Positions 21,068 to 32,222 are shown, counted from the stretch's first letter. The stretch: DNA of 64,000 bases from Adiantum capillus-veneris (GCA_014529385.2 CM043952.1:69011370-69075369), one strand, 5' to 3'. Program-made: numbers and translations. The notes: generated from the letters alone by a model not told the origin.

Positions 21068-23403
21068 TGGAGAGGGGGAATGCCCGGGGCAGTCACTTTT
21101 TAGAATGTGTATGATATCACGTGAGTTAACCGGAGAGGATTATTAAAAGACCAAAATGTATAAAAATGTATACATACAGAGGGGGGTGGGGTTTTTTTAA
21201 ATAGGCTCACAGTGTAAGTATAGTATGTATATTGGGGTATTATTAATTACCTCTTGAATGCACGTGATATAGGGGTCTTTTGATAAGTGACTGCCCCGGG
21301 GGGGAATGGGGGAGCATGCCCGACACAAACACAAGGGCCTTTCTATAGCTCAGGGTATCCACAACACCCCTATCCTCACAGAAAACACCTTCAAAGAAAC
21401 ACTTAATACTAGCAGACCACCGCCTGCTCAATTTTCACTACTCATACACTCCACAAATCCACCACACCACGCACACCTACTGCCACAGCCTGTCTCCAAC
21501 CTTACACACACTCACATCCTCTCAATCTCACTCTCTCACACAAAAAACCGTCGATCCGGGGGGGGGGACGGGGGGGGCACACACATCCACACAGCCCGCA
21601 CCGAGGGGAAACATGAAAGCATGAGAAAGAGAAGGGGGGAAGGGGAAACGACAGCAAGAGGGGAAACTGTGGCTTGATTGCACTTCAAAAAGCATATTCA
21701 CTCCCTTCCACTGCCATCACTATGGCCATTTTTAAGAAAACATTACAAAGGGGCTAGCTTGTCAGAGAACTCCACCTTGCAGGCTGCAAACGGCACCAAA
21801 AAAGCTAGGAAAAAAGCCCCTATTTTGATCCAATTTTGACTTTTATAGGGGGGCCTTTAATTTTGTAATTTATAGTGATGTCACTATCCGACTCCTCCAC
21901 TTCTTCCTCTATTTCTCTCTCCCTCTCCTTCTCTTTGGTCCACCTTTAACCTCGTCTGGCCTTGGCTTGTCCGGCCCTTGCTTTTTGCTTTGTACATTTT
22001 GGCAGCCTTCGGGCTTCTTCTCTCTCCCTCTGCTCAGTACCCGCGCCGTGGGACCCTCCCTTTTGCACTTGCCCTTGCCTTGGACCCACCGGCTGCTCCT
22101 GCCTTTCCTTGATTCTTGTGGGACTACCCTCTCAACCACGCACCGGGGAGGGGGGTTGCAATAGCGACATCGCTATTTCCCTCTCCCCCTCAACTCTAAA
22201 AGGTCGGCTCTTCAATGGCCGAAGGGATGTGCCCCTGTTGGGTGCTGCAACGTCATCAACTAGGGATGCCCCCTTCCTGAGCGTGCCACCGGTGCATGGC
22301 GCCTCCGCCAGCCACCTCACTCTAAACCACCGCATGCGCCGTCGTGCAGAGCCGCAAGCGGCCACGGCGCCGATCTCCATAGCCATGAGCTCACGGGAGC
22401 TCTCTCACCCCCTTTGTGTTCTACTGAGGGATCACGGCCCAGGTAACATAGTCCGCCTCCTTTGCTCTTAACATCGCATGTGGGGCGACCCCTGTTCCAT
22501 GTGGCAGCAGCTGGGGTGCCTTCGCTTAGGATAGCCTCCAAGGTTTTAAAAAACCCCCACTTTAACTTTAAAAAATCTTTTTTGGCCTTCCTTTTCCTGG
22601 TCTCCATATTTTTCTCGAGGGTCAGAAGCTCGATCCACCAAGCCGTGCCAAATCTTCGCCGTGCCGGTCCCGAACCATAAAAATCTTGCCGCCTTCGGAT
22701 CCTTTTGAGTGCGCTATCCGAGGCCGCAAAAAAGGCAGAAAATACATGTCAATCTCTTCACTAACACTAGCTCCCAATTTAGTCCTGCTATATCTTGCTG
22801 ACCCAGAACCCGATTAACGTGCCGTCAATTTGTGCTATCTCTACATGATGCACACTACCACCAAGAACCTTGGTGAGGCCAAAAAAATGCCAGATGGCAC
22901 ATCCCCCAATGCGGTCAAGTGGGCTTAGACCCGACCCCCGAAAAAATTCAAGTGACCTTAACTTGCTAACCAAGGCTCCGATTTGTAATCCGAGAAGACT
23001 GGCATGCTCCACAACTCGAGCTCTACAGATCCATCCACTGACACCTGCCTGGGCCACCTGTCCCCAACTACCCTATCCGTCGGGGATCTGCTACACACTC
23101 TAGCTTTAAACTTCAGTATCTTGCACATCGGGGCTCCGTTTGCCGAGCCTTATGGACTAGCTTCTAGAGCACACTAAACACTACATTCTAGAGCCTTGAC
23201 TTGGCATTTTGGACACCTTCATATTTCATCCCATATGGACCATCCCGCCGCACTTTTGACCTAAAAAACCGCTTCAGACATACTTTTTCGCTATCCTCTG
23301 GCGGCCCAGGTCCTTGGCACCTGCTCTAGCCTTCTGTACTGCACTTGCCTATTGCCTGTGTCTGGCATAGACCATTTCCTAGCTTAGAACAACTTTGGAT
23401 GAA
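21068..23403 (-). repeat. 5' LTR of the Tat-type element, with a MITE inside its inner edge
   Basis: Matches 63-2360 along its whole length once the 218-bp insertion at 21083-21300 is removed. The right end (TTTGGATGAA) corresponds to TTTGGCTACA in the other copy, so the terminal CA has mutated. Many substitutions separate the LTRs. Confidence 0.75.
21083..21300. mobile_element. 218-bp MITE with perfect 16-bp inverted ends
   Basis: Ends are CCCGGGGCAGTCACTT and its exact reverse complement. They are flanked by the direct duplication GGGGAATG (21075-21082 and 21301-21308). The uninterrupted sequence is present in the other LTR near 63-90, which confirms insertion. It has no coding capacity. 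The 8-bp duplication fits hAT-like elements; Mutator-like would usually give 9. Internal ATATCACGTG / CACGTGATAT forms a second inverted pair. Confidence 0.88.
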
Positions 23404-24113
23404 CCAACGTGTCCCCCTTGCCCCTTTTGTGAGAGCTTGAGGTAATTCAAATAATTTATTTAGACTCTCATTGGACCTTTTAGTCTTGTGGCCAATAGGT
23501 ATCAAGCAAGCCTTTGGGCTGCGACCCCTTGATAGACTGCCCAATAGTCTTCTACTGAGCTTAATTTCTATTGGTTCTTTTATCAAGAATTTTTAAATTG
23601 ATAAGACTAATTTTACTCTAGCCTAATTCTCATCGGTCCACCTTTATGGCCATCCAAGCTATAAAGGGCAGATTGGGGGCATCTAGGCTAGGATCCTGCC
23701 ATGTGTCCATTATTCCCTTTGTGTAAAGGGAGAGCTTGGGAGTGTGTGTGTGTGTGTTTTTTTCTCTCTCTTCCCCTACCTTTAGGGCTCGCCCCCTCCT
23801 TCCCAAGGATGTGGGAAGACTTTTTAGTCTTCCCATAACCGTCCAATTTTCCCCCTTTTGGCCATTGGACTTTTTAATTAATTTTTGGAACCTTAGCCTA
23901 TGGAAGTCTTAATGGAGTTGAACCGTAGGTCTGTTAATCTCAATTGATACACATTGCTCTTTTGCAGACTATCCCCCTTTGGATCCCTGTTGACACTGGT
24001 CTGGCAGTCTTACCAATATTCCAGCTTTTACTCCCCTGGTACCTCCCCATATTAAATGATCAATTTAACCTGAGAAAATCATTTGGGAGAATTAGATATT
24101 AGTTTTTATGACA
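23404..24113 (+). repeat. Remnant of an older LTR (TGTCA family), plus orientation
   Basis: Reverse-complement homologue of 59077-59700, from the chromovirus LTR. It has a TATA-like GCTATAAAGGGC near 23660 and ends TTATGACA at 24113. The missing first part is at 1-62, to the left of the Tat element, which therefore inserted into this LTR. A small GT run lies at 23742-23757. Confidence 0.7.
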
Positions 24114-26396
24114 ACACGGCTAATTCAGAATCAAATGAGGAGCCCTTGGACCTATTTAGTATCAAACCACAGGTAGTAGGAATGACTGAGGGTCAAAAGC
24201 AAGTGAGGAGGATTGTCCCAATTTAGAATCAGATATGGGAAGAACCCAAGGAGAATGGTTTTCATACTAGGTGACTGGCAGACTATTAAAGATTGAATCT
24301 TTTGGAGAGTGTTGCCATCACTCATACAAGGATGAAGCAATAATGCATGTGTACTACATGAAATACGATGGATAGAAGATTGAGGTGCCATACAAGTGGT
24401 GCATTCATGTTAAGAATTAGGATAACTATGAGACGTGCTCATGACCCTTTCCTCATTCCTCCACATCTCATGCGCCTTGCACCCTATCCTGAAGATCTCT
24501 TTGCACCTTGTCCTAAAGAGCTCTCTGCACCATCACGTGCATTACCTCCATCTTCATATTTTGCTATGCATGTCTCACCTTCCTTAGTGTCGACTACTCA
24601 ACACAACACCTTGACATACTCTTGGTTCAAGTCGCTATCATCATCCAGTGAATTTTCCTTCTCAACGTAGAGTATCATGTAGAGCTCATACATGGTGAAG
24701 AACGGACAACTAATGTCGCAATCTATATAGGCTACCATGGACGATAAAGTAGCAAAAAGCAAAGAGCTCCTTCAACCAATGGAGCAACAATGTTTTGTAC
24801 CTCATCAAAATTTGGGAAAGTATGTTTTTCATATCAATAAAAGGTGGTCATTGTTGAAGCTTTCATATATGGAAGTGTTGGTAGAAGCCACCACATTTCC
24901 TTTGACAGCAGTATCATTTAGCAGGTCATCGACACTTTCAACGCTAATACGGAGGCAGCCAAAATCAATGGCACGTTGCTTCAAATGACAGGGTTGGCTT
25001 TGTCCCATGTAATGCATTTACAATTTTCTTTGAAGTTGCAGCCATGTTTAGCCAATGAGGTAAGTGTGTTCTTGATAGAAAATCCTCAGGCCAAGAAGAA
25101 ACAAAAGGATGGGGGATAGGGCATTCTAGTTTTGGCATTGGAATTCAAACCACTATATAAGTTTGTGGTCAAGGAAATTAATCTAAAGAATAACCCTAGC
25201 TATGTCTCAAAAAAGATTTTTAGTATGTTGCTGGCTAGAACAAAAAACCCTCAAGCAGTGATTAATCTCAATTCAATCCTATTTAGAAGGGGTTATGGTT
25301 CAAACTTCCAAGGTAAAATTTATTTAAAGCCTAGTATGCATGGCAGTTTTTGTATTGGGCCACCTGCACTCCCTCACATGTTACTGCAACTACAGCTTTG
25401 GGAAGAGTCAGAGGTGAATAAATCACAAACAACCAGAGCACTGAACGGAGAAACAAAGAAAGGCAGACAATTGAATTGATTATGGTGACATCTGAAGCAA
25501 AATAGATTGTGGAATGGTCAAAAGCGAGAAACTCAGAACCAAAACCCACAAGAAAAAAAACACGTTTAATCTCCTAGAAAGTATTAAGGCCAATCAAAAG
25601 ATAGTATTAATAGCCACCACTTTGAAGGTGTCAGCAGTAGAAGTTGGTTAGATCTAGGGGTCATCGATAGACAAGGCCGTTGAACTACCAGGTTCACTCC
25701 CAAAAATCACGGTTGAACAAGGAAAGGAATAGGGTCAAGCATGTACTTCTGACAAGGTCTTGGTGGTGACTTCTTCCATTTATCATACAACACTAGACAG
25801 GCTATAGATGCTATAGAAAAGGCCTATGATTGGAAATATAATCATCAATACCTCTAGGAAGTTACTTGTTCCACACTAGATTGTGGTGCTTATGTATGAA
25901 ACTGACCAGATGGATAGAGCAACCATTATAGATGGTTGTATTTCCACCATCCAAACATGTTGGAATATGATATTAAATGCGATCGTCCAAATGATGGAAG
26001 CACAAGGCTCCATTGAGCATGCGAGCGTAAGTCATCTTGAAGTAGAATTGCAACAAGCCAAGAGCCAAGTTGATGCATATAAACAAGAAATCATGTGTCT
26101 AAAAGATCTTGTGCTTAAAGTGCAAACTGATGATGAGAAATAATGAAAATACAACAAAATAAGTTGAATGCATAGAACTCAAACCTGGAGGAAGAGAAGA
26201 TAGAACTTGTCAACACTAACAATGTTCAAAGAATTGTGCTCAATCAAAAAGTAGCGGAGATGAGTAGTTTGAAATCCGTCCACCACAGTAATCTGAAATA
26301 GTCTGTTTTAGATAAATTCTTTTATCAGTCATTGGTGGAAATTTTAGATCAAGACAAAAATTTGAAACTGAATCTTGAAGACCTCCAAAATATGCC
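24114..26396. other. Unrecognised sequence with short decayed open frames
   Basis: No family is recognised. Short plus-strand frames at 25132-25479 and 25883-26143 are the longest. The latter encodes an 86-residue stretch with a heptad-like C-terminal half (HLEVELQQAKSQVDAYKQEI), suggesting a coiled coil. They are flanked by stops in all frames and could be remnants of a host gene or element Gag. No function is claimed. Confidence 0.4.
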
Positions 26397-26837
26397 TTAG
26401 GGAAGATTTGGACTCACAAAGGGGCCTTATAAGGAGTTTGACTTCCTCTCTTATGTCCAAAACGGGCATGCGGTAATTTTTTTTGCAAATCAACTCTAAA
26501 TTTGGCGGAGATTTGACAATTAGAATCTACTCTTCAAGCTCTTTCTATTGATATATAGCACGCCACAAGATTCCTCATATTTTGAAAGAGTCTATTTTTT
26601 ATTCTAGATGGAGTTGTCACATCACAAGAGAATAAAAAATAGAATCTTTCAAAATATAAAGAATCTCATGGCGTGCTATATGTCAATAGAAAGAGCTTGA
26701 AGTGTAGATTCTAACTGTCAAATCTCCGCCATGTTTAGAGCTGATTTGCAAAAATTTTACCGCATGCCCGTTTTGGACATGAGAGAGGAAGTCAAACTCC
26801 TTATAAGGCCCTGCTTGTGAGTCCAAATGTTCCCTAA
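26397..26837. repeat. Long near-perfect hairpin, 209-bp arms and 23-bp loop
   Basis: The left arm 26397-26605 is the reverse complement of 26629-26837 with, by eye, over 90 percent identity and almost no length change; the loop is 26606-26628. The arms start TTAGGGAA and end TTCCCTAA. I see no clear target duplication and no transposon-type ends. Transcription from either side would give a long double-stranded RNA. Confidence 0.88.
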
Positions 26838-27149
26838 TGGTAGGCTCTATCACATCCAATTTGGAGGAGAAATCAAAAGAGTTTTCTACTACATTGGTCA
26901 ACCAGGTGTTAATGGAGCACCTTAGGCACCAAGAGGATGATGAGGATGAGGAACTAGGGCAAGGAGGATGCACATGAGACAATTGATGATAGAGATAATG
27001 ATGATAATGATACATCCCTTCCAACACTTAGATTGGCCACGAGCGAACAACAGACAGACAATATGGAAGGGAATAAGGGACCAGGTAGCTAATCTACTAG
27101 ATAGACCCAATAACAGACAGACCAGACTTAATCTAGTCAAACACAGTAT

Positions 27150-27398
27150 CTCAAGGGGGGTCACTATAATAAAACAAAATGCCTATCACGTGGATTCAAC
27201 AATAAAGATTATTTTATTATATATCTTCTCACACATTTACATACAGAAGGGTGTTTAAAAAATGATCTTGAAAACAAATTTACAAATTGAATAGGAAAAG
27301 GATTCCTTTTATTGGTGAAAATTTAGATGTAAGGGGTTTTATAAATAGTCCTTGAACTCATGTGATATATAGGTTTTACATGTAGTGAGCCTCCTGAG
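27150..27398. mobile_element. 249-bp MITE, same family as 21083-21300
   Basis: Imperfect inverted ends CTCAAGGGGGGTCACTA and CTCAGGAGGCTCACTA (right end reverse-complemented), with internal ATCACGTGGATTCAA / TCATGTGATATATAGG pairing. Flanks are CACAGTAT (27142-27149) and CACAGTAG (27399-27406), an 8-bp duplication with one change. Confidence 0.75.
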
Positions 27399-28453
27399 CA
27401 CAGTAGAAAACATAGCAAGGGTCAAATGGGAAACAACAAGCTCAGACCAATAAGAGGCTAAGTACGGGTAAAGCAATAATATCGGATTTAGATTAAAACA
27501 GAGATCCTGATTACTCTATCGAATGTTTTAGTTTTAATAAAGAGATTACAAAAGGAAAAGGCACTCAACATCCAAGAGTATTTGAATGACGATGATGCAT
27601 ATTCAAATTTAAAAAGATCCAGATGTTGTATGTGGGGGCTAGACAAATGATCGATTAGTGGAAGACAATCAGCTATCATGAGCAGGCCACTGTGTCAACT
27701 ACCTCTTCATCCCATCAGAGTTGAATTGTTAGAACAAGTATTGGAATATATCCTTACTCATGGTGATGTGATGGTAAACCCTCAAGCACAATAGGTGACC
27801 ACTACAAATGTTTGGAGCTTAGGGCTACAACTAGAAATACTGTTATGGAATCGGCCCTCATATTGGTGTATGAAGGATATATAATTAGAGAGAGTTTGAG
27901 GGAGCTCGATACAACCTTAAAGAGTCTCTTTCATTTGGTTAGAATTTTTTGAAAACTGTTGATGCAAGAGAATCACGTGGTTTTGAATGTCATTGAGTTT
28001 GTTCTTGACTCTTCGGTTATCATGGATGCCTTACCCATGAAGGATGTTGAGTTGCCGAGATTCTATCATGCTTTGTATCCAAAGTATAATGAATCGGTCG
28101 ATCAACAAAGGTATCTCATAATAGTTGATCAATTAAGGGAATGGTATCAACAAAGCAAGGCCACATGGATATCTTGGAAGATTTTGTTAAATGACATTGA
28201 ACAAAAAACCACAGTGTCAGCGTTGAAAGAGGATCTATACAATGTCAAAAGAATGATGAAATAGTGGAGGAACCAAATTTGTACACTGATCAAGTTCACC
28301 AATGAGATCCTCCAACTGTCAATAGAAGATACAAAATCCCAAATTAAAGAAGGATCTGGAGAACAAAGCCACATCAGAACCATACTTCACAAAAATGGTT
28401 CTGTTCAAAGCTCGAATCAAGGCTAATTCTAGAGGGTGGGATTCACACTCCAC

Positions 28454-28700
28454 CTCAGGGGGTGCACTATGTAATCATGTTAATGTATAACGTGAGCTCG
28501 GTAGGAGGGGTTTTAAAATGCAAAGATTTTAGGCAATTTAACAAAGATACATTAAAATAAGGGGGTTTATATTCAATTTTGGAAAAAATCCTAAAATAAG
28601 GGGTCATTTTATTCATTCAGAAATGTTAAAAGAGGGGTTTTTTTAAGTGACCCCGTGAACGCACGTTATATAGGGGGTACTGAATGGTGAACCCCCCGAG
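28454..28700. mobile_element. About 247-bp MITE, same family
   Basis: Ends CTCAGGGGGTGCAC and, reverse-complemented, CTCGGGGGGTTCAC, with internal ATAACGTGAGCTCG and GAACGCACGTTATAT. Flanks ATTCACACTCCA and ATTCACACAACA are similar but do not abut cleanly, so the exact duplication is uncertain. Confidence 0.68.
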
Positions 28701-29049
28701 GATTCACACAACATCAGTCTGTCATAAATTAGCCAGAGCTAGACTCACCAGGGGAAGGTGCACTTTGTATGATGCTAAAACAAAGACTTGGAATAATCTG
28801 ACACCATACAAAGTCAAGATGATGATTGATCGTGGGGAGCAGTTGGAGAGAAACCATCTATCATCTCATTCAGAAGGATAATGTTGGAACAATTGCTTAA
28901 AGAACAAGTCAACTTCTGGAAATCGAGGCTCCACCTTAGACCATTCATAAACCAATGAGAAGCCAACATAGACTTCAAACCATCATTCCAAGACTATAAA
29001 TCCAATGCATTACTATTAAATTACCTTCTTAAGAGGTAACCTCAATAAA

Positions 29050-29460
29050 ATCCACACCACAATCTATAAGGTTCTAGAAAGACCTAGAAGCATAAAGAAG
29101 AATGTAGAAGGTCCTAAAAATTTCTAGAATCTTGAGGAAGAACCTAGAAGGTTCTTAACCTCCTTAAGCTTGAGGGAGGAACCTAGAAGAGTGTTAGCCT
29201 CCTTAAGCTTGAGGAAGAACCTATAAAGTTCTTAACCTCCTTCATTTTGAGGAAGAACCTAGAAGATTCTTAGCCTCCTTAAACTTGAGAAGAAAGAACC
29301 TAAAAGATTCGTAGTCTCCTTAAGGTTGAGGAAGAATGTAGAAGGTTCTTAACCTCCTTAAGCTTTAGTATAAATAGAGGTATTGGGCTACAAGTCCCTC
29401 ATTTTTGCCAACACCAATTGTGAGGATTGAGGTAAGCCCTCTTCTAGTTCTTGTGTGATG
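29050..29460 (+). repeat. 5' LTR of a gutted gypsy relic, built on about 40-bp tandem repeats
   Basis: Homologous to 37880-38300. It contains about six imperfect copies of a unit like TTAACCTCCTTAAGCTTGAG + GAAGAACCTAGAAGGTTC (29105-29365), then TATAAATAG at 29369-29377 and a TTGGGCTACAAG transcript-start region. The tandem repeats lie just upstream of the TATA box, as enhancer-like arrays do in some LTRs. The left boundary is approximate. Confidence 0.72.
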
Positions 29461-29860
29461 GCCATGGTTGAGTTTACCTACATCAATATTCGTGCTTCTA
29501 CTCAGCATACCCCATTCTTTGCCAATTATGGTGATCACCCAAGGCTGGATATCCACATGAATCATCGAGTGAAGAATTCGGCTACAACATATTTAGTCAC
29601 ACATCCACAATTCATTGATAAAGAATTTACGATGAATATCAAAAGTGTTCAATAAAGGTATAAAGCCAGCCTGAACAAAAATCAAATAGAACATCCACCA
29701 TACAAGATTGGAAATCGAGTGTGGCATATTCACCATGACCTACATTCATCTTGCCCTTCCTAAAAGATGTACTACCACGACTATGCAGATTCATCCACAA
29801 TAAGTGTAAAGGCATTTTCATTGGTTTAAAGTTCATGAGTACCATCAACAACATCCATCA
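29458..29860 (+). pseudogene. Integrase C-terminal fragment of the gutted gypsy relic
   Basis: The plus strand reads MVEFTYINIRAST then TPFFANYGDHPRLDIHM, the end of the catalytic core in chromodomain gypsy integrases (usually AEFAYNN...STGxSPFxANYGxHPR). After a stop, PPYKIGNRVWHIHHDL matches the following chain-end segment. Everything upstream (gag to integrase core) is missing and the fragment abuts the LTR directly, so an internal deletion joined them. Confidence 0.72.
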
Positions 29861-30190
29861 ATCCTTGCCCCCATACCAAGAAGCAAAACCACTCCTATTG
29901 GAACTCATCGCTAGAGAAGGGGATAATGTCACGAGCGGCTTGATAGCTAAAATACATGAGTTTCCTACAAGAAAGCACCAGAATATTTTAGAAGGGTCTA
30001 GAATATTTTAGGAGAATGGTGTGCAAGATTCTAGAAGATTGAAATTTTTTTTGAAAGGTTCTAAAATATAGCTTACATCATTTCTTATGTCATCACCTAC
30101 ATCATCACATATGCCACCGCCTGTATCATCGCTTATGCCATCACCTACATCATCGCATGTATCATCATCGTCACTCAAAAGTTGTAGAAG
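29861..30190 (+). other. 3' internal part of the gutted gypsy relic with ATC-rich repeats
   Basis: Degenerate sequence with no open frame of note. At 30075-30175 a run of CATCACCTACATCATCGC-type repeats (period 9-18) precedes the split 3' LTR. A small conserved peptide-like stretch near 29865-30010 could be the degraded polyprotein end. Confidence 0.45.
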
Positions 30191-30193
30191 AAT

Positions 30194-30373
30194 CACTACA
30201 AGAGGCTATTCATATTAGCGACACTCACACAGCGACGCTAAAAAAAAAAAATCCCGACGTCGCTATGAGCGTCGCAAATTTACAAAGAAATTTGCGACGC
30301 TCATAGTGACGCCGGCTGGGATAAAAAAATAACTGAGCGCGCCCAAAAACTCAGATCTCAGATCTGAGTTTTT
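30194..30373 (+). repeat. 5' terminal and subterminal region of the CACTA element
   Basis: Starts CACTACAAGAGG. It contains AGCGACGCT, GACGTCGCTATGAGCGTCGC and GCGACGCTCATAGTGACG, inverted pairs around an AAATTTACAAAGAAATTT core (30283-30299). At 30345-30373 a perfect 14-bp inverted repeat (AAAAACTCAGATCT around one C) follows. Subterminal repeats are binding sites for the element's accessory DNA-binding protein in known CACTA elements. Confidence 0.85.
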
Positions 30374-30443
30374 CGGCGCCCTCAAGCAAGGAGCAGGTAA
30401 CTCTCTCCCTCTCTCTCTCTCGCTCTCTCTCTCTTTTTCTTCT

Positions 30444-30513
<70 letters not shown>

Positions 30514-30575
30514 AGAGGAAGGAGAGCCAGGTATGCTCCTTCCCTCTCCTCATTCTCATGTTCCCTTCCCCTCTT

Positions 30576-30608
<33 letters not shown>

Positions 30609-30890
30609 TACACACACACATAGTGTTTTTGAGAGAGAGAGAGAGAGTACAAACATAAAAAAAAACGCACACACACATACATAAACAAAGAATGCACACA
30701 CACATTGAGAGAGGAAAAGAGAGAGATAGCATGCATAAACAAAAAACGCACGCATTGAGAGAGGAAAAGAGAGAGAGAACATGCATAAACAAAAAACGCA
30801 CACATTGAGAGAGGAAAAAAGAGAGAAAACATGCATACAATCCAAAAAAACGCACACACATTGAGAGAGAAAGAGAGAGAAACTAATTTA
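30444..30890 (+). repeat. CA microsatellite and about 55-bp tandem repeats inside the CACTA element
   Basis: (CA)n at about 30444-30509 is flanked by CT-rich tracts. From about 30660 to 30880 four imperfect units recur, each with CGCACACACATTGAGAGAGG, an AAAAGAGAGAGA tract and ATGCATAAACAAA. Open minus-strand frames across it are low-complexity and rejected as genes. Confidence 0.8.
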
Positions 30891-31060
30891 ATGTCGTAGG
30901 AAACTAATTAAAATTAAAAGACCTAAAGATCTAGCCGACGAGGAGTTGAACTCAAGACCTATTATTCAAGAGGGAAATGGCATAATCAATCTATCATACT
31001 TGGCATGGGTGATAGAAAGGTTATACCATTTATCTCTTTTTATTGGCACACACATCCACA

Positions 31061-31935
31061 CACGCGCACACACACAAGAAGAAGAGAGTTATAACGTCGT
31101 AGGAAACTATCTTAAAAGACGTTAAAGATTAGGTTAGATGTAGACTTACGTTAAATTAGATTTAGGTTTATTTAAGTTAAATTAGATTAGATTTATGTTT
31201 ATTTTTAACTAGATTTACGTTTATTTACGCTAGATTTAGATTTACGCTATATTTGATTAGATTTAGGTCTCCATAGACTGCGATGCCTGCATGAAGCGGG
31301 TGAAGAAAGCCCTCAATGGAATATAGGGTATTGCTGCTTTCACTCATGGTGGGCTCCATCGATCCAAAAGTACTGGTGAAATGTCTTCAGAAGATAGGGA
31401 AGAAGGTGGATCTTCAGGGCGGCAAGAGTCACTACATCCCCGACACAATGACCATCTAGACAACCTCTAGTCATTCAACAACAACTTCAAAGTTAGTAAC
31501 AAGAGCAAGAACGGTCTAAAGGGCCAATTGCTGTCGTCAGATGTGGATGGAGATGAGGCAGTGTCATCGCCGGAAGTTAACTCTCACATCTTTAGTGATG
31601 AGAATGCCAACTCTTGCCGAGTTATGTGAAAAATTATGTGTTAAATTAGTTTTAAGGTTCTTATAATCCCTGTTAGTTTAGTTCTTTGTTTTTAATATAA
31701 CATAATTTACGTTAGATTTAGATTTATGTTATATTAGATTAGACTTGAGTTTATTTAGGTTTACCCACACACACACACACACACACACAAGAAGAAGAGA
31801 GTTTTAACGTCGTAGGAAACTATCCCAAAAGACGGTAAAGATTAGGTTAGATGTAGACTTACGTTAAATTAGATTTAGGTTTATTTTTAGTTAGATTTAC
31901 GTTTATTTAGATTTACGCTTATTTACGTTAGATCG
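31061..31935 (+). repeat. Direct repeats bracketing the captured gene fragment
   Basis: About 120 bp starting ACACACAAGAAGAAGAGAGT and containing AACGTCGTAGGAAACTATC and TTAGGTTAGATGTAGACTT occurs at 31069-31190 and again at 31775-31895. Each copy is followed by TTAGATTTACG-type repeats. The HIPP fragment lies exactly between the two. Confidence 0.75.
31267..31629 (+). pseudogene. Captured HIPP-like gene fragment (HMA domain and CaaX end)
   Basis: Begins after an acceptor-like TTTAG with VSIDCDACMKRVKKALNGI, the metal-binding CxxC motif and first helix of a heavy-metal-associated domain. After a small deletion or frameshift it gives GSIDPKVLVKCLQKIGKKVD, the second half of the same domain. 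In another frame the linker leads to SDENANSCRVM and TGA (31627-31629), a C-terminal CaaX box. HMA plus CaaX is the definition of plant HIPP proteins, which bind metal ions and are prenylated. In-frame TAG codons (31321-31323 and 31469-31471) and two frame changes show that it is not functional. It is a transduplicated host fragment in a transposon. Confidence 0.82.
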
Positions 31936-32222
31936 AGTCCACGCAAGAATTACTTACGGTTTAGGGTTTAGAGTTAGATGAACAGTGAAAAGATCTACTG
32001 TGAAAAGATGTTAAGATGCTGTGAAGTGCTACAGCTAGAGAAGAGGCAAAGGGGTTTTGTCCACTACATGCAGTATCATGTAGACGTGGGTGTGTAGATT
32101 TCTTGTACCCACAAATATAGGTATTGACCAATAAAGACGAGATTATAACCCGGTGGTTCTGATCTCCGTGCACCTCTAGACCGAGGTGTGCGGGGATTGG
32201 ACATGACTAGAGAATGTGAGGT

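Larger units (their letters stand above)
63..23403 (-). mobile_element. Tat-type Ty3/gypsy LTR retrotransposon, decayed and interrupted
   Basis: A minus-strand element bounded by two direct repeats of about 2.3 kb (63-2360 and 21068-23403). Reading right to left it has gag (20.9-20.25 kb, then 7.0-6.5 kb), protease, reverse transcriptase, RNase H, a second archaeal-type RNase H and integrase. A second RNase H before integrase is the recognised hallmark of the Tat lineage. The coding region is broken by stops and frameshifts and is split by a 13.2-kb younger element at 7010-20248. The likely target duplication is CACGT (58-62) against AACGT (23406-23410), one mismatch, so ends are approximate. 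It landed in an older LTR whose pieces are 1-62 and 23404-24113. Confidence 0.85.
26838..29049. other. Unrecognised sequence between hairpin and LTR relic, holding two MITEs
   Basis: Besides the MITEs at 27150-27398 and 28454-28700 there is an open plus frame at 27959-28264 (101 codons from its first ATG) and a 65-codon frame at 28684-28881 that begins inside the MITE edge. Neither resembles a family I know. A GAT-rich run near 26935-27010 encodes only low-complexity sequence. Confidence 0.4.

Noticed and set aside
25883-28264. A split host gene encoding a coiled-coil protein across 25883-28264
   Set aside because: The open stretches are short, separated by stops in all frames, by a hairpin and by a MITE. 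I could not link them by plausible splice sites.
29105-29365. Regularly spaced 40-bp repeats resembling a CRISPR array
   Set aside because: Units are directly adjacent and diverged, without unique spacers, and lie in an LTR upstream of a TATA box in a plant genome.
30351-30861. Cys/Val/Phe/Leu-rich minus-strand frames of up to 168 codons that look like a membrane protein
   Set aside because: They are produced by CA/GA repeats and tandem units inside the CACTA element, opposite to the transposon genes.
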